From Methylobacterium terrae (GTDB taxonomy: Bacteria > Pseudomonadota > Alphaproteobacteria > Rhizobiales > Beijerinckiaceae): a stretch of 64,000 nt of DNA. How positions within the stretch are numbered: the stretch's first letter is position 1; each line of letters opens with the position of its first letter. This document shows, in pieces, positions 16,422 through 25,135 of this stretch. The notes beneath the pieces were generated by a model. That model was not told the DNA's origin, ran no database searches, and saw only the letters and a list, made by a program, of their open reading frames with translations. Position numbers and translations under genes: made by a program. Location of the stretch: NCBI RefSeq assembly GCF_003173755.1, contig NZ_CP029553.1, positions 1,079,001 through 1,143,000 of the forward strand. The letters are read 5' to 3'.

Positions 16422-17881
16422 TGCTCGTCCTCGATCACGACCGCGCCGGCGGCTACTGGGGCGCCGTCTACGTCTTCACCGCGGTGAAGGGCCTGCAGGT
16501 GGTCATCGACGGTCCCGTCGGCTGCGAGAACCTGCCGGTGACCTCGGTGCTGCACTACACCGACGCGCTGCCCCCGCACGAATTGCCGATCGTCGTCACC
16601 GGGCTCGCCGAGGAGGAGCTCGGCCGCCACGGCACGGAAGGCGCGATGCGCCGCGCCCACGCGACGCTCGATCCGACGCAGCCGAGCGTCGTCGTCACCG
16701 GCTCGATCGCCGAGATGATCGGCGGCGGCGTGACGCCGGAGGGCACCAACCTCCAGCGCTTCCTGCCCCGCACCATCGACGAGGACCAGTGGCAGGCCGC
16801 CGACCGCGCCCTGTCGTGGCTCTGGGCCGAATACGGGGCGAAGAAGGCGGCCAAGAAGGGCGTGATCCCGCCGCGGCCGGCGCGGGCGGAAGGCGTCAAG
16901 CCGCGGGTCAACCTGATCGGGCCGGCCTACGGCACCTTCAACATGCCCTCCGACCTCGCCGAGATCCGCCGCCTCGTCGAGGGCATCGGGGCCGAGGTGA
17001 ACCTGGTGTTCCCGCTCGGCACCCACCTCGCCGACATCCCGCGCCTCGTCGAGGCCGACGCCAACATCTGCCTCTACCGCGAGTTCGGGCGCCTCCTCTG
17101 CGAGGCCCTCGACCGGCCCTACCTCCAGGCGCCGATCGGCGTGCACAGCACGACGAAGTTCCTGCGCGCGCTCGGGGAAATCCTGGGCGTCGATCCCGAG
17201 CCGTTCATCGAGCGGGAGAAGCACACGACGCTGAAGCCCCTGTGGGACCTCTGGCGGTCGGTGACGCAGGACTTCTTCGCCTCGGCGAGCTTCGGCATCG
17301 TCGCGACCGACACCTACGCGCGGGGGATGCGGAACTTCCTCGAAGGCGAGATGGGCCTGCCCTGCCGGTTCGCGGTCTCGCGCAAGGCCGGGGCCAAGCC
17401 CGACAACGCCGCCGTCCGGCAGGCCATCCGCGAGACGCCGCCGCTCGTCCTGTTCGGCTCCTACAACGAGCGCCTCTACCTCGCCGAGAGCGGGGGGAGG
17501 GCGGTGTTCATCCCGGCCTCGTTCCCCGGCGCGGTGGTGCGGCGCCACACCGGCACGCCGTTCATGGGCTACTCGGGCGCGACCTACCTGGTGCAGGAGG
17601 TCTGCAACGCGCTGTTCGACGCGCTCTTCCACATCCTGCCGCTGTCCCGCGACATGGACGCCGTCGAGGCGACGCCGGCCCGCGCCCGGCGCGCGCTCCC
17701 CTGGGACGACGACGCCCGCCTCCGCCTCGACGCCTCGGTGGAGGAGAGCCCGGTCCTGGTGCGGATCTCCTTCGCCAAGCGCCTGCGCGACGCCGCAGAG
17801 CGCGAGGCGGCCCGGACCGGGGCCGAGCGCGTGACCGGCCCTTGCGTCGAGCGCGCGCGCGCCGCGCTCGCGGCGGCCTGA
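16421..17881 (+). CDS. bchZ: chlorophyllide reductase subunit Z
   Basis: BchZ is the NifK/BchB-like partner of BchY. Visible motifs in its 486 residues are the N-terminal [40 protein letters not shown] with a cluster-ligand-type Cys, and [19 protein letters not shown]. The C-terminal section contains [26 protein letters not shown], and the last ~70 residues resemble the light-independent reductase C-terminal helical domain. It closes the chlorophyllide reductase trio and is followed by 90 bp to pufQ that contain a stem-loop. Confidence 0.94.
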   Translation: MLVLDHDRAGGYWGAVYVFTAVKGLQVVIDGPVGCENLPVTSVLHYTDALPPHELPIVVTGLAEEELGRHGTEGAMRRAHATLDPTQPSVVVTGSIAEMIGGGVTPEGTNLQRFLPRTIDEDQWQAADRALSWLWAEYGAKKAAKKGVIPPRPARAEGVKPRVNLIGPAYGTFNMPSDLAEIRRLVEGIGAEVNLVFPLGTHLADIPRLVEADANICLYREFGRLLCEALDRPYLQAPIGVHSTTKFLRALGEILGVDPEPFIEREKHTTLKPLWDLWRSVTQDFFASASFGIVATDTYARGMRNFLEGEMGLPCRFAVSRKAGAKPDNAAVRQAIRETPPLVLFGSYNERLYLAESGGRAVFIPASFPGAVVRRHTGTPFMGYSGATYLVQEVCNALFDALFHILPLSRDMDAVEATPARARRALPWDDDARLRLDASVEESPVLVRISFAKRLRDAAEREAARTGAERVTGPCVERARAALAAA

Positions 17882-17895
17882 CGGCCGCTGCCCAC

Positions 17896-17921
17896 CCGGC
17901 GCGGCCTGGGAGCTGCGCCGG
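17896..17921 (+). other. bchZ-pufQ intercistronic stem-loop
   Basis: A 7-bp perfect stem (CCGGCGC at 17896-17902, GCGCCGG at 17915-17921) with a 12-base loop lies just after the bchZ stop and before the pufQ ribosome site. It lacks a T run, so it may act as a partial terminator or an RNA-processing border between bch and puf messages. Confidence 0.4.
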
Positions 17922-17971
17922 TCGTCGAGATGCCTCGCGGAGTCCCGCAGGCAGGGAGGAGATCCGAGATC

Positions 17972-18181
17972 ATGTCCCGTCCGTTCGTCACGGTTTCGCG
18001 GTCCCGTTCGGAAGCGGTCCAGTTCCGGGCCATTCTGGCGGCGACCTACCCCGTCTTCCTGGTCGCCGCCATCCTCCAGCGCCTGCGCCCGGGCGCGCCG
18101 GTGCCCGTCCCCCGGCGCTCGGTCTTCGGCGAGGCGCGGGCGATGGCGCTCTCGGCGATCCCCTTCGCCTTCATGGGCTGA
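17972..18181 (+). CDS. pufQ: PufQ, bacteriochlorophyll-trafficking/assembly protein
   Basis: A 69-residue protein with one membrane span (FRAILAATYPVFLVAAILQRL). The N-terminal PFVTVSRSRSEAVQFRA and C-terminal ARAMALSAIPFAFMG are the hallmarks of PufQ, which is implicated in bacteriochlorophyll supply to the photosynthetic complexes. ATG 17972 has a strong GGAGGAG upstream; an in-frame ATG at 17930 is less likely. Its location between bchZ and pufB is the classical position. Confidence 0.88.
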   Translation: MSRPFVTVSRSRSEAVQFRAILAATYPVFLVAAILQRLRPGAPVPVPRRSVFGEARAMALSAIPFAFMG

Positions 18182-18229
18182 GGCCCCCCAGGCGTCACGC
18201 CCGGGCCCGCCTCCCCATGGGGCCGAGTT

Positions 18230-18253
18230 TCCGCCGCCGACACCTGCGGCGGA
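18230..18253 (+). other. stem-loop in the pufQ-pufB leader
   Basis: TCCGCCGC (18230-18237) pairs perfectly with GCGGCGGA (18246-18253) around an 8-base loop. A second GC-rich self-complementary stretch (CCGCGCGG twice) follows at about 18288-18310, just before the pufB ribosome site. Such structures protect the puf message 5' end in related bacteria; the role here is inferred. Confidence 0.45.
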
Positions 18254-18328
18254 GAGACCGCCCGTCCGTCGCGGCCGGGCAAACCCGCGCGGGAGCCCCC
18301 GCGCGGATCCGCATCCGGAGGTTCGGCA

Positions 18329-18559
18329 ATGGCCAACGGCATGGACAAACCCAGCGTACTGTCAGGACTCACCGAAGAGGAGGCGAAGGAGTTCCACGGC
18401 ATCTTCGTCACCAGCTTCATCATCTTCACGGCGATCGCGGTCGTCGCGCACTTCCTCGTCTGGCTGTGGCGGCCCTGGCTGCCGGGGCCGAACGGCTACT
18501 CCGCGCTGGAGAGCGGCGTGACGTATGCCGCCAACGGCATCCTGCCCTTCATCTCGTGA
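18329..18559 (+). CDS. pufB: light-harvesting 1 beta subunit
   Basis: A 76-residue antenna polypeptide of the LH1 ring. It has an N-terminal acidic/amphipathic part ([17 protein letters not shown]), one transmembrane helix, and the bacteriochlorophyll-ligating His41 in the [16 protein letters not shown] block diagnostic of beta subunits. CGGAGG precedes the ATG. The C-terminus is unusually long for a beta chain (about 25 residues after RPWLP, ending NGILPFIS). It pairs with pufA, 16 bp downstream. Confidence 0.95.
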   Translation: MANGMDKPSVLSGLTEEEAKEFHGIFVTSFIIFTAIAVVAHFLVWLWRPWLPGPNGYSALESGVTYAANGILPFIS

Positions 18560-18575
18560 AGAAGGAACACACGCC

Positions 18576-18755
18576 ATGCACAAGGTCTGGCTTCTCTTCG
18601 ATCCGCGCCGCACGCTCGTGGCGCTCTTCACCTTCCTGTTCGTGCTCGCTCTGATCATCCACTTCATCCTGCTCAGCACCAACCGGTTCAACTGGCTGGA
18701 AGGTCCGGCGGCGAAGAGGGCGGAGATCGCGCAGACCCACGTTCTGCCGACCTGA
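18576..18755 (+). CDS. pufA: light-harvesting 1 alpha subunit
   Basis: A 59-residue LH1 alpha polypeptide. [20 protein letters not shown] is the canonical alpha N-terminus. His29 in [17 protein letters not shown] is the bacteriochlorophyll ligand, and the FNW motif after it lies at the membrane edge. GAAGGAAC provides the ribosome site. Two strong stem-loops follow before pufL. Confidence 0.95.
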   Translation: MHKVWLLFDPRRTLVALFTFLFVLALIIHFILLSTNRFNWLEGPAAKRAEIAQTHVLPT

Positions 18756-18759
18756 CGTC

Positions 18760-18782
18760 CCGCCGACCGGACCGGCCGGCGG
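18760..18782 (+). other. pufA-pufL intercistronic hairpin 1
   Basis: CCGCCG (18760-18765) and CGGCGG (18777-18782) enclose a second complementary pair (CCGG/CCGG), giving a near-continuous stem directly after the pufA stop. In Rhodobacter such hairpins stop 3' exonucleases and keep pufBA mRNA in excess over pufLM. Confidence 0.7.
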
Positions 18783-18827
18783 ACCGGGCGCCCATCTCCA
18801 GGCACCTTCGCCCCGGGCGTCCTCGCA

Positions 18828-18857
18828 CCGCGGACGGGCGTGACGCCCCGCCCGCGG
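18828..18857 (+). other. pufA-pufL intercistronic hairpin 2
   Basis: Nested stems CCGCGG/CCGCGG (18828-18833, 18852-18857) and GGGCG/CGCCC (18836-18840, 18844-18848) close a TGA triloop. It is the second stable structure between pufA and pufL and fits the same mRNA-segment protection role. Confidence 0.65.
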
Positions 18858-18894
18858 CCACCACGCATTCTCGCGGACGGGGAGGGCCGCGCCC

Positions 18895-19719
18895 ATGGCC
18901 ATGCTGAATTTCGAGCGCAAATACCGGGTCCGCGGCGGCACTCTGCTCGGCGGCGACCTGTTCGATTTCTGGGTCGGGCCGTTCTACGTCGGCTTCTTCG
19001 GGGTGACGGGCCTGTTCTTCACCCTGCTCGGCACCGGCCTGATCGTCTGGGGCGCGGCGATCGGGCCGACCTGGAACGTCTGGCAGATCAACATCGCGCC
19101 CCCCGACCTCAAGTACGGGCTGGCGCTCGCGCCGCTGCGCGAGGGCGGGCTGTGGCAGATCATCACCTTCTGCGCCGTCGGGTCCTTCGGCTCCTGGGCC
19201 CTGCGCGAGGTCGAGATCTGCCGCAAGCTCGGCATCGGCTACCACGTGCCCTTCGCCTTCTCGGTGGCGATCTTCGCCTACGTCACCCTGGTGGTGGTCA
19301 GACCCCTGCTGATGGGCGCCTGGGGCCACGGCTTTCCCTACGGGATCCTGAGCCACCTCGACTGGGTGTCGAACGTCGGCTACCAGTATCTCCACTTCCA
19401 CTACAACCCGGCGCACATGCTCGCCGTGACGTTCTTCTTCACGACGACCTTCGCGCTGTCGCTGCACGGCTCGCTGATCCTGTCCTCGACGAACCCGCCG
19501 AAGGGCGAGGTGGTCAAGACCCCCGAGCACGAGGACACCTACTTCCGCGACACGATCGGCTACTCGATCGGCACGATCGGCATCCATCGGCTTGGCCTGT
19601 TCCTCGCCCTCTCGGCCGGGTTCTGGAGCGCGGTCTGCATCGTCATCAGCGGCCCGTTCTGGACCCGCGGCTGGCCCGAATGGTGGGGCTGGTGGCTGAG
19701 CCTGCCGATCTGGCGCTGA
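18895..19719 (+). CDS. pufL: photosynthetic reaction centre L subunit
   Basis: A 274-residue integral membrane protein with five helices that holds half of the special pair, the accessory chlorins and the quinone sites. The [31 protein letters not shown] start is the L-subunit signature. The [22 protein letters not shown] segment carries the His residues that ligate the non-haem iron, and WGYSIG-type residues ([18 protein letters not shown]) contain the second iron-region His. The Shine-Dalgarno is GGGGAGG. It is followed 50 bp later by pufM. Confidence 0.96.
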   Translation: MAMLNFERKYRVRGGTLLGGDLFDFWVGPFYVGFFGVTGLFFTLLGTGLIVWGAAIGPTWNVWQINIAPPDLKYGLALAPLREGGLWQIITFCAVGSFGSWALREVEICRKLGIGYHVPFAFSVAIFAYVTLVVVRPLLMGAWGHGFPYGILSHLDWVSNVGYQYLHFHYNPAHMLAVTFFFTTTFALSLHGSLILSSTNPPKGEVVKTPEHEDTYFRDTIGYSIGTIGIHRLGLFLALSAGFWSAVCIVISGPFWTRGWPEWWGWWLSLPIWR

Positions 19720-19769
19720 GTTCTTCGCCGCGTTCGCGAGACACCACCCTTCAGAAGGCACCCGCCGCC

Positions 19770-20750
19770 ATGGGGTACTACCAGAACATCTACACCCAGG
19801 TTCAGGTCCATCCGCTCCACCCCGAGGCCGGCGTCACGGTCCCGGAGATCGAGAACCGCGTCGGCAAGGGAGGCTTCAACTACCTCGCCGGCCTCGTCGG
19901 CAACGCCCAGATCGGGCCGATCTATCTCGGCACCCTCGGCACGCTGTCCCTGGCCTGCGGCTTCATCGCCATCGAGATCATCGGCCTCAACATGTGGGCC
20001 TCGGTGAACTGGGATCCGATCCAGTTCATCCGCCAGCTGCCCTGGCTCGCCCTCGAGCCGCCCCGACCCGAATACGGGCTCCAGATCCTGCCGCCGCTCG
20101 CCGAGGGCGGCTGGTGGCTGATGGCCGGCTTCTTCCTCACCGCCTCGATCGTCCTGTGGTGGGTGCGGCTGTTCCGGCGCGCCCAGGCGCTGGGCCTCGG
20201 CTACCACGTGCCCTGGGCCTTCGCCTCGGCGATCTGGCTCTACCTGGTGCTCGGCTTCATCCGGCCGATCCTGATGGGGAGCTGGAGCGAGGCGGTGCCG
20301 TTCGGGATCTTCCCGCACCTCGACTGGACCGCGGCGTTCTCCTTGCGCTACGGCAACCTGTTCTACAATCCCTTCCACATGCTCTCGATCGTCTTCCTGT
20401 ACGGATCGACGATGCTGTTCGCCATGCACGGCGCCACCATCCTGGCGGTCAGCCGCTACGGCGGCGAGCGCGAGATCGAGCAGATCGTCGACCGCGGCAC
20501 CGCGACCGAGCGCGCCGCCCTGTTCTGGCGCTGGACCATGGGCTTCAACGCCACGATGGAATCGGTCCATCGCTGGCTGTGGTGGTTCGCGTTCCTCACC
20601 ACGCTCACCGGCGGCATCGGCATCCTGCTCACCGGGACGGTCGTCGACAACTGGTACCTCTGGGCGGTCAAGCACGGCGTCGCCCCGCACTACCCGCAGA
20701 TCTACGGCCCGGTGGTGGATCCGCTCGCGAACCCGGGAGGCACGCCATGA
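19770..20750 (+). CDS. pufM: photosynthetic reaction centre M subunit
   Basis: A 326-residue partner of PufL. The N-terminus is [15 protein letters not shown]. The periplasmic and quinone regions include [28 protein letters not shown] (chlorin and iron-ligand His) and [29 protein letters not shown], where the Glu of the EREIEQI stretch is the non-haem-iron carboxylate. It ends in an M-type C-terminal extension ([19 protein letters not shown]) that contacts the bound cytochrome in species with PufC. The stop overlaps pufC (ATGA). Confidence 0.96.
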   Translation: MGYYQNIYTQVQVHPLHPEAGVTVPEIENRVGKGGFNYLAGLVGNAQIGPIYLGTLGTLSLACGFIAIEIIGLNMWASVNWDPIQFIRQLPWLALEPPRPEYGLQILPPLAEGGWWLMAGFFLTASIVLWWVRLFRRAQALGLGYHVPWAFASAIWLYLVLGFIRPILMGSWSEAVPFGIFPHLDWTAAFSLRYGNLFYNPFHMLSIVFLYGSTMLFAMHGATILAVSRYGGEREIEQIVDRGTATERAALFWRWTMGFNATMESVHRWLWWFAFLTTLTGGIGILLTGTVVDNWYLWAVKHGVAPHYPQIYGPVVDPLANPGGTP

Positions 20751-21808
20751 AGCTCGCCCTGCAGATCCTCGGCGTCGTGGTGGCGGTGCTGCTCACCGGC
20801 GCGATGTTCGGCACCGCGGGCTGGACACGGCCCCCGGTCCGCTCCGAGCAGACGGGTTTTCGCGGCACCGGCATGGTGCAGGTGCAGAACCCCCGCACGC
20901 TCGCCGCCAAGATCGACGAGAACGCCGCGCCGGCGCCGCAAGATCCCGTCCCGCCCGGCGGCGAACCCGCGACGCAGACCTACCAGAACGTCAAGGTGCT
21001 GACCGACCTCTCGACCGACCAGTTCAACCGCGTGATGGCCTCGATCACCGAGTGGGTGGCCCCCGAGCAGGGCTGCGCCTACTGCCACAACGTCGAGAAC
21101 ATGGCCGACGACAGCGTCTACGCGAAGACGGTCGCGCGCTCGATGCTGCGGATGGTCCGCCACATCAACGCGGACTGGAAGAACCACGTCGGCGAGACCG
21201 GCGTGACCTGCTACACCTGCCATCGCGGCAACCCGGTGCCGAAGGCGGTCTGGCACGACAATCCCGGACCTCCGCACGCCCTCGGCTTCGCCGCCCGCGA
21301 CGGCGGCCAGAACCACCCGGCGCCCGAGGCCGGCCTGACGTCGCTCAACTACGATCCCTACAAGGAGCTGCTCGGCGATCAAAACATCGACCAGAACGCC
21401 GTGCGGGTCGCCGCCAGGACGGCCCTGCCGACGAGCCCGTCGAAGCCGATCCAGACCACCGAGCGGACCTACGCCCTGATGATCCACATGGCGGAGGGCC
21501 TGGGGGTCAACTGCACCTACTGCCACAACAGCCGCGCCTTCTTCTCCTGGGAAGAGAGCACCCCGAAGCGCGTCACCGCCTGGCACGGCATCCGGATGGT
21601 GCGCGACATCAACGGCAACTTCATCGAGCCGCTGACGCCGGTGCTGCCCGAAGCGCGCCTCGGGCCGGAGGGCGATCCGCCGAAGGCGAACTGCACCACC
21701 TGCCACCAGGGCCTGGTCAAGCCCCTCAACGGCGCGCAGATGCTCAAGGACTACCCGGAGCTCGCCGGAGGGCCGATGCCCGCGGCCGAGAACCCGGCGG
21801 CCAAGTAG
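20747..21808 (+). CDS. pufC: tetraheme reaction-centre cytochrome c subunit
   Basis: PufC is the bound electron donor to the oxidised special pair. Four haem attachment motifs are visible in 353 residues: CAYCH (Cys110), CYTCH (Cys155), CTYCH (Cys256) and CTTCH (Cys316), with axial Met candidates in SMLRMVRHI and HGIRMVRDI. The N-terminal hydrophobic helix ([20 protein letters not shown]) lacks the lipobox Cys known from Blastochloris PufC, so it is probably held by an uncleaved anchor. The TAG stop is followed by an in-frame near-copy of the last codons (PAAKEPAGK) and a second TAG at 21836. Confidence 0.95.
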   Translation: MKLALQILGVVVAVLLTGAMFGTAGWTRPPVRSEQTGFRGTGMVQVQNPRTLAAKIDENAAPAPQDPVPPGGEPATQTYQNVKVLTDLSTDQFNRVMASITEWVAPEQGCAYCHNVENMADDSVYAKTVARSMLRMVRHINADWKNHVGETGVTCYTCHRGNPVPKAVWHDNPGPPHALGFAARDGGQNHPAPEAGLTSLNYDPYKELLGDQNIDQNAVRVAARTALPTSPSKPIQTTERTYALMIHMAEGLGVNCTYCHNSRAFFSWEESTPKRVTAWHGIRMVRDINGNFIEPLTPVLPEARLGPEGDPPKANCTTCHQGLVKPLNGAQMLKDYPELAGGPMPAAENPAAK

Positions 21809-21870
21809 CCGGCGGCCAAGGAGCCGGCCGGCAAGTAGGCCCGCCGCGTCCCCGCCACGCCGCCATGAAG

Positions 21871-21904
21871 AGACCCCGGTTCCGACAGGAACCGGGGTCT
21901 TCTC
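21871..21904 (+). terminator. strong intrinsic terminator of the puf operon
   Basis: A perfect 13-bp stem (AGACCCCGGTTCC at 21871-21883, GGAACCGGGGTCT at 21888-21900) closes a GACA loop and runs into TCTC. It lies 62 bp after the pufC stop and ends the bchCXYZ-puf transcription unit. Confidence 0.85.
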
Positions 21905-22120
21905 GCATCCCGGAAACGATGATGCACGATCGATTGTTTGCGATCGGTCGCTCATCGGCGCTCGAAGCAGCGCCATGGATCGTCGGATCATCTCACGGCG
22001 ATTTGCCGCATCGGCACATTGTCAGGTTCGAGGAGTTGGATTGACACGTGCGACGGCGGTTCGCTGCCCGTGCGCCCGTCAACCCCCGCCCCCCGAGGGC
22101 GCTCAACGGAGGCAACGGCC

Positions 22121-22297
22121 ATGGGCGATTCCGGCCTGATCTACATGCTCGCCTTCACGACCTTCGCGCTGGTCATCCTGTTCCTGATCTGGCAGCGGAT
22201 GCGCGTCCAGCGCGCCAAGGAGACGGGGGAGCGCTCGAGCTTCACGGATCACCACGGCGGCCCGCCGCGGCCGCAGCACGGGGTGGATCCGAAGTGA
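22121..22297 (+). CDS. 58-residue single-span membrane protein of unknown function
   Basis: A short protein with one N-terminal transmembrane helix (LIYMLAFTTFALVILFLIW) followed by a basic then polar tail (QRMRVQRAKETGERSS...HHGGPPRPQHGVDPK). GGAGG lies 9 bases before the ATG at 22121. It is separate from puf because the strong terminator intervenes. No family is recognised. The position between puf and a membrane/periplasmic cytochrome gene is suggestive but not evidence of function. Confidence 0.6.
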   Translation: MGDSGLIYMLAFTTFALVILFLIWQRMRVQRAKETGERSSFTDHHGGPPRPQHGVDPK

Positions 22298-22327
22298 GGC
22301 GACAGGCGATCTGAATGGTGGGGCTTG

Positions 22328-22520
22328 CCGCGCGTCCGAACCCTCCCCCCTCTACGGGGGAGGGTGGCCTCCGAAGGGGGCCGGGAGAGGGGACGCCGCT
22401 TCCGAATAGATCCGACCCGTTCTGAAGCGGGCTCCCTGGATCGGCGTCGCGCTGCGCCACTCGGCGGGACTTCGTCCCGCTTCGCTCGCCACCCTCCCCC
22501 GCAGAGGGGGGAAGGGGTTT
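22328..22520 (+). repeat. dispersed intergenic repeat, copy B
   Basis: It starts with GAACCCTCCCCCCTCTACGG and GGGGAGGGTGG, contains GGGAGAGGGGACGCCGCTTC and CTGGATCGGCGTCGCG, and ends in CCACCCTCCCCCGCAGAGGG GGGAAGG. The termini are inverted repeats of each other. It shares these blocks with copies at 11225 and 46671. It fills the gap between convergent genes. Confidence 0.8.
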
Positions 22521-22547
22521 CGCGCGAGACCTTGATGAGGAAAAACC

Positions 22548-24125
22548 CTACTTCTCCGCCCGGTTCGGAGTCTTGATCTGCCCGTAGACCACGCCCGCGA
22601 AGCTGCCGAGCGTCGTCGGCCAGTCGAGCCCGGTGGCGTTGCGGTCGGCCACCTGGCAGAAGGTGGCGGTCAGCCCGTTGACCAGTTCGGCCGAGCTCGC
22701 CTGCGGGGCGGCTTGGCGCACGGCCGGCAGCAGGGTGGCGATGCGGGGCAGCATCTGCTCGGCCTTGAGATCCTTGAGCTGGCCCGCGGCATCGGCGGTT
22801 TTCAGCGCCTCGGCGAGGGTGGGATTGGAGACGGTCTCGCAGGGCGCGTTGCCGGCGAGCATCGTCTGGGTCTCGGCGCGCAGGCTCGCCACCTGGCCGG
22901 GCTCGGCGGTCGGCGGGGCCTGGTTGCCGAAGGTCTGGCGGACGTAGTTCGTCACCGCCGCCACGTCCGCGTCGCTCATGCCGACGCCGACCGCCGGCAT
23001 CGCCGCGTACTCGCCCTTCGCGTCGAGGCCGCCGAGGATCACCCGGATCACCGTCTCCGGCCCCTTGGCCAGCACCGCGCCGTTGCCGGCCAGCGCCGGG
23101 ATCGCCCCCGGCATGCCCTGGCCGTCCGGCCGGTGGCAGGCGACGCAGCGGTTGAGGTAGACGTCGGCGCCGGGCGCGGAGGACGCCTGCTTGAAATCGG
23201 ACTTCACGTCGGGCGTGTAGGTGGGCTTGGGCGCCAGGGTCTTGAGGTAGGCGGCGATGGCGCGCACGTCGCCGTCGCTCATCTTGCTCAGGCTCTCCTC
23301 GATCACCTGGCGCATCGGCCCGGCGACCACGCCGGCGCGGCCGGGCGCGGCGCCGGTCTTGAGGTAGGTGAAGAGCTGGTCCTCGCTCCACAGCCCCAGG
23401 CCCTCCTTGTCGTCGCCCGACAGGTTCGGCGCGTACCAGCCGTCGATCGTGCCGCCCTCGAGGTAGCCGCTCCACTGCGAGGCGCCGACGAGCTTGCTGC
23501 CGTTGTGGCAGGCGCCGCAATGGCCCGGCCCCTCGACCAGGTAGGCGCCGCGGTTGACCTGCTCGCTCGCCTTCGGGTCTGGCTTGAAGCGGCCCTCCGT
23601 GAAGAAGGCGAGGCGCCAGGCGAGCAGCCCGTCGCGGATGCTGAACGGGAAGGCGATGTCGGCGGGCTTGCGCGGCGCGTTCACCGGCTCGAGGGAGAAC
23701 AGGTAGGCCTTGATCGCCCGCACGTCGTCGTCGGTGAGGCGGGTGTACCAGGGGAAGGGAAAGGCGGGGTAGAGGTAGCTGCCGTTCTTGGTGATGCCCT
23801 CGTGCATCGCGCGCTTGAAGTCGTCGTCGCTCCAGTTGCCGATGCCGGTCTCCTTGTCGGGGGTGATGTTCGGCGTCGCGAGCTTGCCGATCCCGCCCGG
23901 GAAGTTGATGTAGAGGCCGCCCGCGTAGGGCTTGCCCCCCGGCGCGGTGTGGCAGGCGACGCAATCGCCCGCCGTCGCGAGGTAGCGCCCCTTCTCGACG
24001 AGATCGGACGAGGCCGGCTGCGCCAGGGCTGCGCCGGCCGCGAGGGCGACGGCGCTGGAGCCGAGCAGGACGGCGAGCGCGCGACGGATGACGGGCTTGC
24101 GACGAGTGACGGGCTTGCGGCGCAT
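22548..24125 (-). CDS. periplasmic triheme cytochrome c (dehydrogenase cytochrome-subunit type)
   Basis: The 525-residue exported protein has an N-terminal basic region and signal peptide (ALAVLLGSSAVALAAGAALAQP) and three class I haem domains with CVACH (Cys55), CGACH (Cys203) and CVACH (Cys327). The architecture matches the triheme cytochrome subunit of membrane alcohol, gluconate or aldehyde dehydrogenases. A ~100-residue C-terminal extension of unknown fold follows. No dehydrogenase large subunit is adjacent, so the partner is unclear. It lies inside the PGC between puf and tspO, which makes a photosynthetic electron-transfer role possible but unproven. The start has a run of tandem RRKPV repeats; a later start is possible. 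Confidence 0.8.
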   Translation of the reverse strand: MRRKPVTRRKPVIRRALAVLLGSSAVALAAGAALAQPASSDLVEKGRYLATAGDCVACHTAPGGKPYAGGLYINFPGGIGKLATPNITPDKETGIGNWSDDDFKRAMHEGITKNGSYLYPAFPFPWYTRLTDDDVRAIKAYLFSLEPVNAPRKPADIAFPFSIRDGLLAWRLAFFTEGRFKPDPKASEQVNRGAYLVEGPGHCGACHNGSKLVGASQWSGYLEGGTIDGWYAPNLSGDDKEGLGLWSEDQLFTYLKTGAAPGRAGVVAGPMRQVIEESLSKMSDGDVRAIAAYLKTLAPKPTYTPDVKSDFKQASSAPGADVYLNRCVACHRPDGQGMPGAIPALAGNGAVLAKGPETVIRVILGGLDAKGEYAAMPAVGVGMSDADVAAVTNYVRQTFGNQAPPTAEPGQVASLRAETQTMLAGNAPCETVSNPTLAEALKTADAAGQLKDLKAEQMLPRIATLLPAVRQAAPQASSAELVNGLTATFCQVADRNATGLDWPTTLGSFAGVVYGQIKTPNRAEK

Positions 24126-24144
24126 GAGGCTTCCTCCGACAGGG

Positions 24145-24414
24145 TTATGGGGCGGCGGATCGCAGCCGCAGCCAGAGATCGGCGACGTGGGCGGCGCCCG
24201 CGCCTGCGAGCGCGGCGGCGAGCCAGTATCCCGGGGCGCCCACCAGCACGGCGCGCAGGGCCAGCATCAGGCAGGCGCCGGAGGCGAGGTTGACGAGGAG
24301 CGCGCCTCGTCCCGGACCGGAGCGGCGGCGCCACAGGACGAGCAGGCCGGCCTCCGCGGCGACGATCAGCAGCGCGGCGTCGACGATGTGGCCACTCGTG
24401 AGGAGATCCGGCAC
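24145..24414 (-). CDS. small three-span membrane protein upstream of the cytochrome
   Basis: An 89-residue, strongly hydrophobic protein with three helices (IVDAALLIVAAEAGLLVLW, LLVNLASGACLMLALRAVLVG, YWLAAALAGAGAAHVADLWL). I chose GTG 24414 because GGGAG lies upstream and the hydrophobic core begins right after it. The gene is 19 bp before the triheme cytochrome on the same strand and is probably co-transcribed. No family is recognised; it could be a membrane partner or anchor for the cytochrome. Confidence 0.55.
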   Translation of the reverse strand: MPDLLTSGHIVDAALLIVAAEAGLLVLWRRRSGPGRGALLVNLASGACLMLALRAVLVGAPGYWLAAALAGAGAAHVADLWLRLRSAAP

Positions 24415-24649
24415 GCGTGAATACTCCCATCCACACCGAAAACGCCCAGTCGATCGGGGAACTAACCTAGGACACGCGGCGATCCAGCCCTGCAAACCCG
24501 AAAAGGGCGTGTGCGTTCACGCAAAACCGCGCGACGGTTCACGATGTCGCATCAGCGGCAGTCCGGTATCGAGCGATCAGATCGCCCACCATGCGAAGTC
24601 GGTGTTCGACATCGCACCCGGTCGGCCGCCCCGGATCCTCCGCGAATGC

Positions 24650-25135
24650 TCAGAACGGCCCGTTGAGGCGCACGATCGACCAGTTGAGGCAGGCCGCGAT
24701 CCCGACCCAGACCAGGTAGGGCAGGAGCAGGACCGCCCCGAGCCCCGAATGGCGCCCGACCGCGACGATCAGGAGCGCCACCGACAGCCAGAGCGCCGCC
24801 ACCTCGATCAACGCCCAGTCGGGACGCTGCATCCGGAAGAACACGCCGCTCCAGGCGATGTTGAGCACGCCGTTGAGCGCGAAGGCGGCCAGCAGCCATC
24901 CGCGCTCGGCCCCCTCCGGCGCGGCGTTCCAGGCCAGCACCCCGGCGATGGCGGTGAGCGTGAAGATGGTGGTCCAGACCGGGCCGAACGCCCAGTCGGG
25001 CGGCTTCCAGGACGGCACCTGCAGGCTCCGGTACCAGGGCCCGAGCGCCGTGAGCCAGGCCCCCGCGCCCGCCACCACGATGGCGCAGAGCGCCGCCACC
25101 GCGATCGGCCCCCAGCGTCCCCCGAGCGCCTCCAT
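24650..25135 (-). CDS. tspO: TspO/MBR-family tryptophan-rich sensory protein
   Basis: A 161-residue protein with five membrane spans. The family motif block LGPWYRSLQVPSWKPPDWAFGPVWTTIFTLTAIAGVLAW is unmistakable, and the later NIAWSGVFF, PYLVWVGIAACLNWSIVRLN segments match TspO (CrtK). TspO proteins bind porphyrins and in Rhodobacter tune photosynthesis gene expression to oxygen. The ATG overlaps the last base of the bchP stop (TGATG), implying coupled translation. In Rhodobacter the gene sits near crtB; here it follows bchP. Confidence 0.92.
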   Translation of the reverse strand: MEALGGRWGPIAVAALCAIVVAGAGAWLTALGPWYRSLQVPSWKPPDWAFGPVWTTIFTLTAIAGVLAWNAAPEGAERGWLLAAFALNGVLNIAWSGVFFRMQRPDWALIEVAALWLSVALLIVAVGRHSGLGAVLLLPYLVWVGIAACLNWSIVRLNGPF

